Shown in pieces: positions 47,419 to 58,813 of a stretch of DNA of 64,000 nt. The stretch is from Warburgia ugandensis. Its lineage: Eukaryota; Streptophyta; Magnoliopsida; Canellales; Canellaceae. The number at the start of each line of letters is the position of its first letter. Within the stretch, counting starts at the first letter, position 1. The position numbers were made by a program, and so were the translations under genes. The stretch spans positions 31,631,501 through 31,695,500 of the forward strand of contig CP141130.1 of NCBI GenBank assembly GCA_035236585.1, written 5' to 3'. The notes beneath the pieces were generated by a model. It saw only the letters and a list, made by a program, of their open reading frames with translations, was not told where the DNA came from and made no database searches.

Positions 47419-47983
47419 ACAAACCTAGACTTAGTAGGTGTTTGGACATCTGGTTTGGCAATATACATAAAGCCAAATACAAATGAGATTCTCAGCCATT
47501 CATAAATCTATTATAAAGAACAATATACATTCATACAGTCATAACCATACAATAACATTTATATCACATACATCTCAATATCATTTCAAATAATCTCATG
47601 CCATAGCATCTCATCATATATTAGCTCATGATGCAGACAAATTTATGTCAATCTATCTAACAATATATTAGATCATTAAGTATGCAAAGTCCATCCCAAG
47701 TCAAATCATAATCACATGTAACATAATTAGTATAACAGAATCTCATCCATGTCAAATCAGTACATTTAAAATCACAATGTATCCATGTAAAAGATAATTC
47801 ATGCTGTCAGTATGCATAAATCAGCAATAAAACAATAGAATCATTTTTTTATTCCATATTAGGCAAATCCATGGTATATCAAATCAGAGCATATCCACTC
47901 ACCACCAAGCAAATCTATGTCAAAGCATATTAGCTCACTATAGGCAAATCCATGCCAAATACATATATGAGCATATCAGCTCA

Positions 47984-47988
47984 CTATA
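47984..47988. repeat. Target-site duplication of LARD-2, left (ctata)
   Basis: ctata before tgtgacgaccc, matched at 56297-56301. Confidence 0.9.
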
Positions 47989-48387
47989 TGTGACGACCCA
48001 AGTTATCTCATGCATTTTTAAATGCAATATCTAAATTCCTAACGCGGGATGCATCCCTATTTGAAAACCATTTTATGAAAACCATGCAATGCAGCGGAAA
48101 ATATTTTGTTTTAAACTCATTTTGAAAACCCCAAGTGTCATTTTCTTTCACAACGATCAAAGTAGTTGTTGAAAAACTTCAGAAATCATAAATGTTTTTC
48201 CCCAGGTCTATCCAGTCACAGCACACAGTCCAACTATAAATAAATACAAATACATGTCCAAAGGGTAGAGAGTTTACTCACATGTATAGTTGTCTCCTTT
48301 GTTTATTCACTTGCTCGTAGCACTAATATCTCCTGAGACGTCTTCTATTTGTGAATGGAACTATCCTGAAAAATGTTAAGGATAGGG

Positions 48388-48406
48388 TGAGTATATACTA
48401 TACTCA
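48388..48406 (-). other. Conserved LTR-leader hairpin (LARD-2 3' LTR)
   Basis: Perfect 8-bp arms TGAGTATA/TATACTCA. Confidence 0.6.
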
Positions 48407-48911
48407 GTAGGAGTCTATCACTACTAGTTTTGCAATGCATGCTGTGTTTAAAATCATATGCTCTTAAAAACATGTGCATGTTCGAACAACCACATTCAAT
48501 GTCGATACTAGAAACCACTGTCGAATTGAAATACTGACGACTTAAAGAATAGCATAATCCAAGTTGAAAGTATCATATATCATAAACATAATGATATGCA
48601 TAAGATGCTCAACTGAATCCAACTCATGGATATATGCTATGGTCGACCAACCTCATGTCATGCCATATGCAATGCAAGTAAATCCACGAAACCATAGGGT
48701 CCAACTATGCCCACGACCTCGCCGCCGTGTGGTCCCTGGGTACCTAGGGACACAGGGTCATATACCTCCAAGGGGCATATGACACGTCCTTCGTCATAAA
48801 TCATGCAATTTATGAAATTGGTTGCAAAACATGCATGCAATGCTAGTCTCGCATTCAAAGTCATAACCCTGCTTAGAAGCCTAACAGCCTAGAAGCCTGC
48901 CAGCTCTCTCT

Positions 48912-48970
48912 GGCCCGCCCTCATTGACCCGCCCTCATCGGCCAGCCCTCATCAGCCCGCCCTCATTGGC
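48912..48970 (-). repeat. CCCGCCCTCAT minisatellite, about 5 units
   Basis: Units of 12-14 bp (cccgccctcattga, cccgccctcatcgg, ccagccctcatcag and so on). The solo LTR has one unit (9777-9790); the partner LTR has about 4.5 (54441-54500). Confidence 0.75.
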
Positions 48971-49579
48971 CAAGGCTACACTTATCATGCAGACAAGCAA
49001 AAACCCCTTTTTCAAAACATGTCCACTTTGGGTCCCTCACAACTACCTACCCAGCATCTTTTGGGCACTCCAGCATCTTTTGGTAACCCTCAAGGACATG
49101 CAATCTTTCAAGAACTCAATGCTCAAAAATTATGCAATTTATGCAATTGTTAGCAAAGCATGTCTATGCATAATGTATTTAATCATATGCATGCTGAATT
49201 CATTTATATGCTAAACAAGTCATAAAATAAGTCATGCTAAACAAGTCATATACGTATACTTAAAACATGCATTCTCAAAACAATCATGGCTCTTTTTAAA
49301 AAGTCTAGTAGTGATAGAGCACCTACCTCAAAGTCTCCTGGAGTTGCGTCCTTTATCACTTCAACCCATCCCTGGGTCTCATTTATAAACTCCTGGGTAT
49401 GAATGGATATAAGGAGTCCTTATTAGTTTCATTCTATTTAGATATTAGATCGCTAGCTCTGCCTTTAGGGTCCATGGTCCTTGCCTAATTCATTTGTCAA
49501 GCTAGATCCTATGATATGGATCTACTTTCCAATAGTTAAACTTTGTAATTTATCCTCTAATCCTAAATTTATAGTCTTA

Positions 49580-49990
49580 TTAGGTCCGCGTGTCTCAGTT
49601 CCTTGGACACCCGTGCATCCTGGTTGAACTACGACCGCCTCACATGCGTGTGCGCCTAAAGGTCGTCCCAGTGACTGCATTTTGCACGTGCACACGCAGG
49701 CTCAAGTGACGCGCTATGACGCGCATCATCGCATGGACGCACCTTGTAGCATGGTGCGTCTCAGCTCCCAGGGCACCACGTGCACCCTGGTCGAGCCAGG
49801 ACCCATGCCCCATGTCGCGCGCGCACCCGAAGGCCGCACCTGGGATAGTGTACGCACTGCCGTACACCTGGAACCCGTCCAAGGGACCCAATCCTAGGTG
49901 CACGTACAGCATGGCATCCCTGGGACGCCTGGTTCGTGCAAGGCCGGCCCAAGCCGGCTTGGAGCGTTTTTCCAGCCAGGAATTCTGGCT
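49580..49990 (-). repeat. GC-rich island with duplicated module (LARD-2 3' LTR)
   Basis: Same two-module block as at 10440-10810. Open frames on both strands here are compositional. Confidence 0.6.
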
Positions 49991-50351
49991 AGAAAACGGC
50001 AGGAAACGCTAGATCCAGTATGGATCTAGCCTGAGAGGAGGAAGAAAAAATGAAAAAGGAAAGGAGAATGGCTAACCTGGGTAGCCTGGGGAGTGCCCTT
50101 TTCCCGATGGGTGCTCCTGCTCGCCGGCAAACTCAAAGAAGGGACAAGGCCCATCGTTCTGGTGCGACCAGGGGGAGAAAGGGGGAAAGAAGAGAGGGGA
50201 ATGGGTAACTGGAAATGGCCCGCCTGGCTCGGGCCTGGCCATTGCTGGAAAACTCAAAGGAGTCTTGGCTTGAGACGGGTTTCTGATTTTGCCGAAAACC
50301 CCAGTCTCAAAACGACCGGAAAATCACGTTTTGGAGAGGGGTGAGATGGGG

Positions 50352-50361
50352 CTTTTTATAG
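50352..50361 (-). promoter_or_regulatory. LTR TATA box (LARD-2 3' LTR)
   Basis: CTATAAAAAG on the minus strand. Confidence 0.6.
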
Positions 50362-50476
50362 GCCTGCTATGGCGGTGCTGCCAATGGCGGTGCCTCCATG
50401 GTGGTGGCAGATTTCTCTGGAAAAATTGGGATTGAGGGTTTCTGGAGAAGTCTGGAGGTGGAAGACGACAGGGGGT

Positions 50477-50493
50477 GCCGTTATCAAAACGGC
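50477..50493 (-). promoter_or_regulatory. U3 inverted repeat (LARD-2 3' LTR)
   Basis: Perfect GCCGTT-TTGAT-AACGGC, 116 bp from the TATA box. Confidence 0.5.
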
Positions 50494-50767
50494 CCCTTGC
50501 GTTTTTCGTTTTTTCGTTTTTCTGTTTAAATTACAGAACTGCCCCTAATCTTTAAACGGCCGTAACTTCTTCATACGAACTCCTTTTTGGGTGATTTTTG
50601 AGGCGTTGGATTCCATTTTTCGAATAGAATCTAATGGTACCAAGTTTCCATACAAATTCCTTTGTTTAATATTTTTAATAAAGTAAAACATTTAACTCAG
50701 TTCATTTCCTATAAAATGTCTAATTTTTGTTTAAAATAGTGTAAATTGCTCAAGCATTACATTATTA

Positions 50768-50779
50768 CCCCCTTAAAAG
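50768..50779 (-). other. Polypurine tract of LARD-2
   Basis: ttttaaggggg on the minus strand, 6 nt from the 3' LTR. Confidence 0.8.
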
Positions 50780-53392
50780 AATTTCATCCTTGAAATTCCA
50801 TAAATTATCATCTTCCAGGTATTTGTCTCTTAGATAGCTTCTTGGTGAATGCATTCTCCTCCTTGGGAATCAAATCTGGGCTCAACCTTAATTTATCATT
50901 TCTATTGTTCCTCTTACAAGGCCTTACCTATAAGGGTCGCTTTCGCTGCGTACTCTAATGCACACTCTTATACATGCCAGTTTAACAATAGCAGTTTCTA
51001 GTTGTAATTCATCTACCTCAAAATCCTTAGATGCCTATACTTTTCTCATCGTGTATAGGATAGTCTCCTTGTAGGATCATGCTTCTTTATTCATGTATAA
51101 ATTTCTCCATACTTTGTTTTTGAGATCATATGATCTTATTTCTCCTATTTTGTATATCATAGGATAATCCCTTTCATCTAGTGATCTCTTTCATCATCCA
51201 CAAGTCCAAAAAAGTTACCTTCTTTCTATTGTGTCTAACTTTGCTTCTTACCTTTTATATTTGTCCCCAAGATACTTCAATAACTGTCATGGTATCATGT
51301 GCTCTACAACCAAACCCTTGATTAACTTCGAATTTCAACTGTCTATCGTTTTCCATATGCGACTTGATTCCTCGACCAAAGTTACATTCAAAATAAAATC
51401 ATGAAAGCCAATTAGTAGCTTCTTCCATCAAGGAGCTTATCATATACTGAAAAGTAAAATGTCCTAACTCCATATCCAGTTTCATAATTATTGAATTCAT
51501 TAAACGCTTTTCTCATGTCAAACGTTAATGGTCGATTCTTCACTATGGATCAAATATTCTCGTCCAGAGGCCTATCTCACTATTCACATCAATTTGTCAA
51601 TAGGATTTTCAATAATGTTCCCATTTATGCAAAGCAAAAAGTCTCTTATTCATAACCAAGTACCCTTACTAGGTCATGGTTGAATCCTTTGTCATCATCC
51701 TCTTTGCCCTTTCTTTGCTTAATGGTTTTCTTCGTAACCTTTCAGTCCAAAAGTTCTATACTCAATCTGGTAGGGTTAGTCCTTAGAAAATTCCTTCAAT
51801 TGTTTTTTCGTACTTGGTATATGCTCATAACAACAAACTATTTTTCTAAAGGCAAAGTAACATTAATTCTTCACCTATAGTGTGCTAGCCATCTCACCTT
51901 TTCTCCTTCCATCCCTTATGTCAATATATTGTGCAATCTTTCATCAAGGCTTTATTGTCGATCATGCAGTCTGTATTGTCAGGAGGTATGCTCATAAGTA
52001 GTGATTTTCTCAATTCCTCAAATTTTATCCTTCAAGTGACTCCTCATACCTAGCTTATAATAGCAGTTCTCGTTCAATAACTACTACATCAAGTTATGCT
52101 AAAGCTATTAAATCATCAAATTTGAAAAACACTCAGGTAAGCATGGAACATTTTCATAGACATATAGAAAGACTTTATTTGATTACCTATTGATCTCTTT
52201 CCAGATATATCTTTGTCATAAGCTCAGGGGTCTCCAAATTGATTAGTACTTATCTACCTTTCTTTCAATAAGATCACCAACTCATCTAGTATTATTCCTT
52301 TGCATTTGTTTGATCTACCTTCCTATGGGATTCAAGATGATAGAATTCTATGTATCTCTATAAAATCATGATCTTGTTCTTTTGAATATTCAATATTTCA
52401 TTGAATACTTATCGTTACATCTCTATCTCTTTCTTTCTTTTCTTCAAAATCCTTATTTTTGTCTACCTAGATCAATGTCTTCATGTGCTTTGTTGCATAC
52501 AATCTATACTGCATCTACTCCTTTACTTAACAGATATGATAAACTGAATGCTTCTAAGAAATTGAAATCTTCAATTGCCTATAGTCTTAATAAAATTCAT
52601 ACAATGTCTTAATAATGTCATTGATCTTTTGGTCATGCTATACTTCTTTTATAAGTTCATGTTAGGATCAATCTATCATCATCCTTAGTATTATCATCAA
52701 AATCTTTTGATAACTATGTCGAATATAGTTCCCTATCATTTTCGCGTTATGTTTCTCTTAATCTCATGATATGTCACTTGTATACATCTTCTGATAGCAC
52801 TTTACTCTTCATAAGACTCTAATTAAGGTATCCAAAATTGAGCTAAGTCTTTCAGGATCTATACCTTTGTAATCTAGTACGAGTCATAGTTATTTTCTAA
52901 TATCATCTTGCATTTTCATCCTTCTTAGATTATCATCAAAATTCTTCTCAAAGTCTGTCTTTTACTTCCCCTATCATACTCATATCATATCCTTGTGATA
53001 GTGTACTCATATTCTGATATTCTTTATGATGGTAAGATAGCCACCTAGGTTCTTCAATTTTCCACCTTTGATGAGATTACTTTATGGATGGTAAGATAGC
53101 CATCTAGGTTCTTCAATTTTCTCACCTTTGATGAGATTACTTTATTGCAGGTCAACACTATCTACTAACAAGTCCACTAACATCTTCATTCATCATTCTC
53201 ATCATAATCTAATTTATATATGAGTTTCCCTGTTTGCACCACTGCACAACAATCCTTTCTCCTTAAGTCGTCTTAGACTAGATTTTGGATAAGATTTAAG
53301 CCATCCAATGTCTAAGTATTTGCTAGACTCATTTTCTTTTTCACCTATTTGTATATGGTGAAATGCCTTGAGCATTAATATTGTAATCCTTG

Positions 53393-53423
53393 AATAGAAG
53401 TAGCCAACTCTACTACTCCTATT
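53393..53423 (-). other. Hairpin downstream of primer site (LARD-2)
   Basis: 11-bp arms with one G-U-compatible pair (AATAGGAGTAG with CTACTTCTATT in the RNA), 81 nt from the primer site. Same place as 12595-12627 in LARD-1. Confidence 0.55.
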
Positions 53424-53503
53424 TATGCTACTCCTTCTGAACTCCCTCGATTGTCTATGACCCTTGGACATCTTTGGGCCATTTGTGAAAGGATAAAACC
53501 TGG

Positions 53504-53515
53504 GCTCTGATACCA
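53504..53515 (-). other. Primer-binding site of LARD-2
   Basis: tggtatcagagc on the minus strand, a perfect initiator-Met tRNA complement, 2 nt from the 5' LTR. Confidence 0.9.
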
Positions 53516-53916
53516 ACTGTGACGACCTGGGTTTTCTCATGCATTTTTAAATGCAATATCTAAATTCCTAATGCGGGATGCATCCCTATTTGAAAACCGT
53601 TTTATGAAAACCATGCAATGCAGTGGAAAATCTTTTGTTTTAAACTCATTTTGAAAACCCCGAGTGTCATTTGCTTTCACAACGATCAAAGTAGTTGTTG
53701 AAAAACTTCAGAAATCATAAATGTTTTTCCCCAGGTCTATCCAATCACAGCACACAGTCCAACTGTAAATAAATACAAATACATGTCCAAAGGGTAGAGA
53801 GTGTACTCACAAGTATAGTTGTCTCCTTTGTTTATTCACTTGCTCGTAGCACTAACATCTCCTGAGGCGTCTTCTATTTGTGAGTGAAACTATCCTGAAA
53901 AATGTTAAGGATAGGG

Positions 53917-53935
53917 TGAGTATAAACTATACTCA
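53917..53935 (-). other. Conserved LTR-leader hairpin (LARD-2 5' LTR)
   Basis: Arms TGAGTATA/TATACTCA are intact; the 3-nt loop differs from that of the partner LTR. Confidence 0.6.
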
Positions 53936-54440
53936 GTAGGAGTCTATCACTACTAGTTTTGCAATGCATGCTATGTTTAAAATCATATGCTCTTAAAAAC
54001 ATGTGCATGTTCGAACAACCACGTTCAATGTCGATATTAAAAACCACTGTCGAATTGAAATACTGAAGACTTAAAGAATAGCATAATCCAAGTCGAAAGT
54101 ATCATATATCATAAACATAATGATATGCATAAGATGCTCAACTGAATCCAACTCATGGATATATGCTATGGTCGACCAACCTCATGTCATGCCATATGCA
54201 ATGCAAGTAAATCCACGAAACCATGGGGTCCAACTATGCCCACGACCTCGCCGCCGTGTGGTCCCCAGGTACCTAGGGACACAGGGTCATATACCTCCAT
54301 GGGGCATATGACATGTCCTTCGTCGTAAATCATGCAATTTATGAAATTGGTTGCAAAACATGCATGCAATGCTAGTCTCGCATTCAAAGTCATAACCCTG
54401 CCTAGAAGCCTGCCAGCCTATAAGCCTGTCAGCTCTCTTT

Positions 54441-54500
54441 GGCCCGCCCTCATTGGTCCGCCCTCATCGACCCGTCCTCATCAGCCCACCCTCATCGGCC
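54441..54500 (-). repeat. CCCGCCCTCAT minisatellite (LARD-2 5' LTR)
   Basis: About 4.5 units, more diverged than in the partner LTR. Confidence 0.7.
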
Positions 54501-55886
54501 AAGGCTACACTTATCATGCAGACAAGCAAAAACCCCTTTTTCAAAACCTGTCCTCTTTGGGTCCCTCACAACTGCCCGGCCCTCATAACTACCTACCCAG
54601 CATCTTTTGGGCACTCCAGTGTCTTTTGGTAACCCTCAAGGATATGCAATCTTTTAAGAACTCAATGCTCACAAATTATGCAATTTATGCAGTTGTCTGC
54701 AAAGCATGTCTATGCATAATGTATTTATTCATATGCATGAAGAATTCATTTATATGCTAAACAAGTCATAAAATAAGTCATGCTAAACAAGTCATATACG
54801 TATACTTAAAACATGCATTCTCAAAACAATCATGGCTCTTTTTAAAAAGTCTAGTAGCGATAGAGCACCTACCTCAAAGTCTCCTGGAGTCGCGCCCTTT
54901 ATCACTTCAACCCATCCCTAAGTCTCATTTATAAACTCCTGGGTATGAATGGATACAAGGAGTCCTTATTAGTTTCATTCTATTTAGACATTAGATCGCT
55001 AGCTCTGCCTTTAGGGTCCATGGTCCTTGCCTAATTCATTTGTCAGGCTAAATCCTATGATATGGATCTACTTTCCAATAGTTAAACTCTGTAATTTATT
55101 CTCAAATCCAAACTTTATAGTCTCATTAGGTCCACGTGTCCCAGTTCCCTGGACACCCGTGCATTCTGGTTGAACTGCGACCGCCTCACATGCGTGCGCT
55201 CCTAAAGGCTCTGCCAATGACCGCGTTTTGCATGCACACATGCACGCTCAAGTGACACGCTATGACGAGCATCATCGCACAGATGCACCTTGTAGCATGG
55301 TGCGTCTCAGCTCCCAGGGCATCCCGTGCACCCTGGTCGAGCCAAGACCTGTGCCCCATGTCGCGCGCGCACCCGAAGGCCGCACCTGGGACAGTGTACG
55401 CATTGCCATACACCTGGAACCCATCCCAGGGACTCAGTCCCAGGTGCGCATACAGCATGGCGTCCCTGGGACGCCTGGTTCATGCAAGGCCAGCCCAAGC
55501 CGGCTTGGAGCGTTTTTTCGGCCAGGAATTCTGGCTAGAAAACGGCTGGAAACGCTAGATCCATACTGAGAGGAGGAAAAAAAAACAAAAAAGAAAAGGA
55601 GAATGGCTTACCTGGGTAGCCTGGGGAGTGCCCTTTTCCCGGTGGGTGCTCCTTCTCGCCGACAAACTCGAAGAAGGGACAAGGCCCATCGTTCCGGTGC
55701 AACCAGGGGGAGAAAGGGGGAAAGAAGAGAGGGGAATGGGTAACTGGCAATGGCCGGCCTGACTCGGGCCTGGCCATTGCCGAAAAACTCAGAGGAGTCC
55801 TGGCTTGAGATGGGTTTCTGATTTTGCTGGAAACCCCAGTCTCAAAACGACCGAAAAATCACGTTTTGGAGAGGGGGGAGATGGGG

Positions 55887-55896
55887 CTTTTTATAG
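55887..55896 (-). promoter_or_regulatory. LTR TATA box (LARD-2 5' LTR)
   Basis: CTATAAAAAG on the minus strand. In the 5' LTR this would start the element's transcript. Confidence 0.6.
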
Positions 55897-56011
55897 GCCT
55901 GCTATGGCGGTGCTGCCAATGGTGGTGCCGCTATGGCGGTGGCAGATTTCTCTAGAAAAATTGGGATTGAGGGTTTTTGGAGATGTCTGGAGGTGGAAGA
56001 CGACAGGCGGT

Positions 56012-56028
56012 GCCGTTATCAAAACAGC
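56012..56028 (-). promoter_or_regulatory. U3 inverted repeat (LARD-2 5' LTR)
   Basis: GCTGTT-TTGAT-AACGGC, one mismatch from perfect, 116 bp from the TATA box. Confidence 0.45.
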
Positions 56029-56296
56029 CCCCTGCATTTTTTGTTTTTTCGTTTTTCTGTTTAAATTACAGAACTGCCCCTGATCTTTAAACGGCCGTAA
56101 CTTCTTCATACGAAATCCGTTTTGGGTGATTTTTGAGGCGTTGGATTCCATTTTTTGAATAGAATCTAATGGTACCAAGTTTCCTTATAAATTCCTTTGT
56201 TTACTATTTTTAATAAAGTGAAACATTTAACTCAGTTCATTTCCTATAGAATGTCCAATTTTTGTTAAAAATAGTGTAAATTGCTCGGGCATTACA

Positions 56297-56301
56297 CTAT
56301 A
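56297..56301. repeat. Target-site duplication of LARD-2, right (ctata)
   Basis: Pairs with 47984-47988. Confidence 0.9.
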
Positions 56302-58434
56302 AGCAGATTCATGCCAAAAACCAAATCTCAAATCACATAATGCATATAAAAACAATCTCACAATTTATCTCAACCCAACCCACGATCATACTGTGAGCAC
56401 CTAGAAGCTACTAACTAAAAGCTTGCCAATGCCACATGCACCCACCCTCGTCAACTACCCTCTTAGGCTACCCTCATCGGCTACTCATAAGTATAAATCA
56501 TGAATCGAACTTTGATTACATGCAAGAAGATAAAAATGCAACGAAATACAAATCATGCATCAAATCACAATTAAGTACCAAACTGAAATGAGAGATCAAA
56601 TGCAAGAAATATATAATGAAATGCAAATGTTAATAATTCTAAACCAATGATCTTAGATACTTCATATCTTTATAGTATCCATATACTAAAGTAATTATCT
56701 AATATCGCCGTCGTCATCAATATATACATCATTTATTTTATTTATAAAATAGTAAGGCATTTCTTTATTTATAGCCATGGCATTTATCTATTTATAAAAG
56801 TCTATCTATGAAGTGTACTTGATCATATACATGTTAATTTGACTAGACCAATAATCTAGTCACAATCTAAAATGTATGGATAAATTAAAGATGTCAGAAT
56901 AATTACCTTGTGCAGTGAGTTCATCATTTCCACTAGCTTTAATCATCTTCTTTTCATGATTGACCACATGCACTTCATTCTATATAGCACATGAAATATT
57001 TGTTTTTAATACAAGCACATACACTTAGATATTTATATTTAATTATTATCTAATGGTCTAGATCATCCCAAATCACTTTCACATGTAGATATTATCCCAC
57101 TTGGTAAAGCAATAGTATGAGCTTCCACTACATATGTCTGATCAAGATTCAATGGTCAAATCCAATTTAATTTCATATGGAGTGTATTACATGATTCAAT
57201 TTCACATATCTAACTGTGTTCCATCAATCAGATCTCATTCTGGGGAGTTGGATCTCGCAATAATCAAATCTAACAAAATCCACCATGAGATCTAGGTTTG
57301 GACAACTAGATTGTAGTGTACTAAATCCATTGAAAGCTGGCCCATAATTTGATATGCTATTTCACGAGATAGGATCTACGGTCTATGTGTTTCATGGATG
57401 AATAGTGGTCTGATTCTCAATTTTTTTATGATCCAATAGTTGGATGCCAAGTTATTAGTCCTAGATGTTACAAATTTGTAGTTTCTATCATAGAGCCAGC
57501 CTCTGATGGTGACATCGAGGTTCAAATCTTTGTAGATTCCTTTAGATCTGGCACGGATCGAGCCATTAAATGATTAATAGCCATTGGATTGCATCATCCT
57601 TGATCTAATTTAATGTTTTCAAATAAGATCATCAAGAACATCTAGATTAAGGTGATCTTAAGCATAGATCATCAGATTAATCCTAGATCTAGCTGAAATT
57701 CCAACAATTACTAAGTTCATGGTATGAAAATTGAAATCCAAGGGTTATTAGTAATAGATCTCACCATACACATGCTTCCTCAACATAGATTTGGCATCAC
57801 TCGTTGTTCAACCATGTATGCTCGTTGTTTGTTGTTGTTCTGCAAGATTCTAGCCAAAACTTCATCAATCATCAATTTGCTTGAAGGGTTTCACTCCATG
57901 CACCTAAAGGAAGATGATGAAAGATTCAGATTGTCCACACTACATCTCCACTTTTCTTGCAAAATGACCTACCTGCATCACTTTTTCTCTTCAATTTTTA
58001 TTGAAACGTTGTTGGATCTAGAAAGGACTTGAGGCTTTTTTCCTATCATCTTGCTGAGGAACATGAATGGCTCAGATCATTAATCTAGGTCATCATTTTC
58101 TTCAATGAACTCAACATCTTTAGCAATTTTGCAAGTGGGTATTGATCATCTCTCCACGATGAGCAAGATGATCAACTTAAATCATCAATTTGAGTGGCCA
58201 TTTTCTCTAGTAACCATCGTCTCCCCCTTGCCAGTGTCACTGATTGTTTTCCAGCAACCTTCCTATCCCACGCTCTCTCTCTCTCCTTCCTCTCTGCCTT
58301 CTCCTCTTTTTCTTCTCCTTCATCCTTCTTCTCATTTCCTTCTTCTGCCTTCATTTTCTCTTCTCTTTTCTCTCTCAATTTTGGGTAATAGACAAAAAGG
58401 TGTATTCTCATTTTCATTTAAGTGGGGAAGGGGT

Positions 58435-58451
58435 GCCATTATCAAAATGGC
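58435..58451 (-). promoter_or_regulatory. U3 inverted repeat (copy B)
   Basis: Perfect GCCATT-TTGAT-AATGGC on the minus strand. Confidence 0.5.
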
Positions 58452-58796
58452 CTCCTTCCTTTGATTTTTCTTTTTTTTAATTATTATATTCCTAAATTTA
58501 TAATTAAGATGTTTCTTTTTCGTATAATTATAATACATTTTATTAGAATGGAATCAGAAATTGAAAACTTGTTAGAATTGAACTTCTTAGGAGTGTCCTC
58601 TTTGAAAACTTAGGATTTGATTTCAAAACCTCAAAATTTGGATTATACTCAAAAAACAATTCCAATGACACTAAGGATGCTGAAATTGGAGTTCGAATGA
58701 GAAAGTTATGTGGTTTACAAGCGACGTACAATTTAGTAACTTTGTATAGTGGGCCCCATTAAAAATCTAAAACTAATCATTTTAGAAAAGAGAGGG

Positions 58797-58813
58797 ACCA
58801 TTTTGATAATGCC
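58797..58813 (+). promoter_or_regulatory. U3 inverted repeat (copy C, imperfect)
   Basis: ACCATT-TTGAT-AATGCC; the core pairs are kept and the outer ones are lost. Confidence 0.35.

Larger units (their letters stand above)
48366..49326 (-). other. Predicted leader intron signals (LARD-2 3' LTR)
   Basis: On the minus strand TTTGAG|GTAGGT (donor, 49326) and CCTTAACATTTTTCAG|GATAG (acceptor, 48366) flank 961 bp. The same pair in the other LTR spans 53895-54872. Confidence 0.4.
47989..50761 (-). repeat. LARD-2 3' LTR
   Basis: 2773 bp, plus-strand ends tgtgacgaccc...gcattaca. Includes the leader hairpin (48388), splice-like signals (48366-49326), the GC-rich island (49580-49990), the TATA box (50352-50361) and the U3 inverted repeat (50477-50493). 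Confidence 0.93.
50762..53517 (-). other. LARD-2 internal region, non-coding
   Basis: 2756 bp without any recognisable retroelement domain in six frames. It is homologous to the LARD-1 internal region. A short local duplication of about 60 bp ('gatggtaagatagccacctaggttcttcaatttt') lies at 53030-53140. Confidence 0.85.
53895..54872 (-). other. Predicted leader intron signals (LARD-2 5' LTR)
   Basis: Donor-like GAG|GTAGGT at 54872 and acceptor-like TTTTTCAG at 53895 on the minus strand, 978 bp apart. Confidence 0.4.
47989..56296 (-). mobile_element. LARD-2, non-coding LTR retrotransposon
   Basis: An 8308-bp minus-strand element with two LTRs of 2773 and 2779 bp, TG...CA ends, a polypurine tract beside the left (3') LTR, an initiator-Met primer site beside the right (5') LTR, and a perfect 5-bp duplication ctata. 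The 2756-bp internal region has no coding capacity. It is inserted in the tandem-repeat part of LTR copy B. A hand count over the first roughly 450 bp gives about 4% LTR divergence, i.e. about 1.5 million years at 1.3e-8 per site per year. It is structurally whole but must depend on proteins from a partner element. Confidence 0.93.
53518..56296 (-). repeat. LARD-2 5' LTR
   Basis: 2779 bp, about 96% identical to the 3' LTR over the compared part. Contains the hairpin (53917), minisatellite (54441), GC-rich island (55130-55560), TATA box (55887) and U3 inverted repeat (56012). Confidence 0.93.
47246..58530 (-). repeat. Tekay-type long LTR, copy B (split by LARD-2)
   Basis: Minus orientation, about 3.0 kb once LARD-2 and its duplication are removed. 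It matches the complement of copy A throughout: the leader hairpin (47388), the gat-rich middle (56900-57700), the purine-rich leader (58260-58380) and the U3 inverted repeat (58435). It abuts copy C head to head near 58530. Confidence 0.7.

Noticed and set aside
49640-50012. Overlapping long reading frames on both strands in GC-rich LTR blocks (also near 10500, 17700 and 55200)
   Set aside because: They recur only inside LARD LTRs, differ in frame between copies, show no domain, and are explained by locally high GC content.
37940-58530. Copies A and B as the two LTRs of one element
   Set aside because: They are in opposite orientation, differ by roughly 15-20%, and no primer site or polypurine tract lies at their inner edges.
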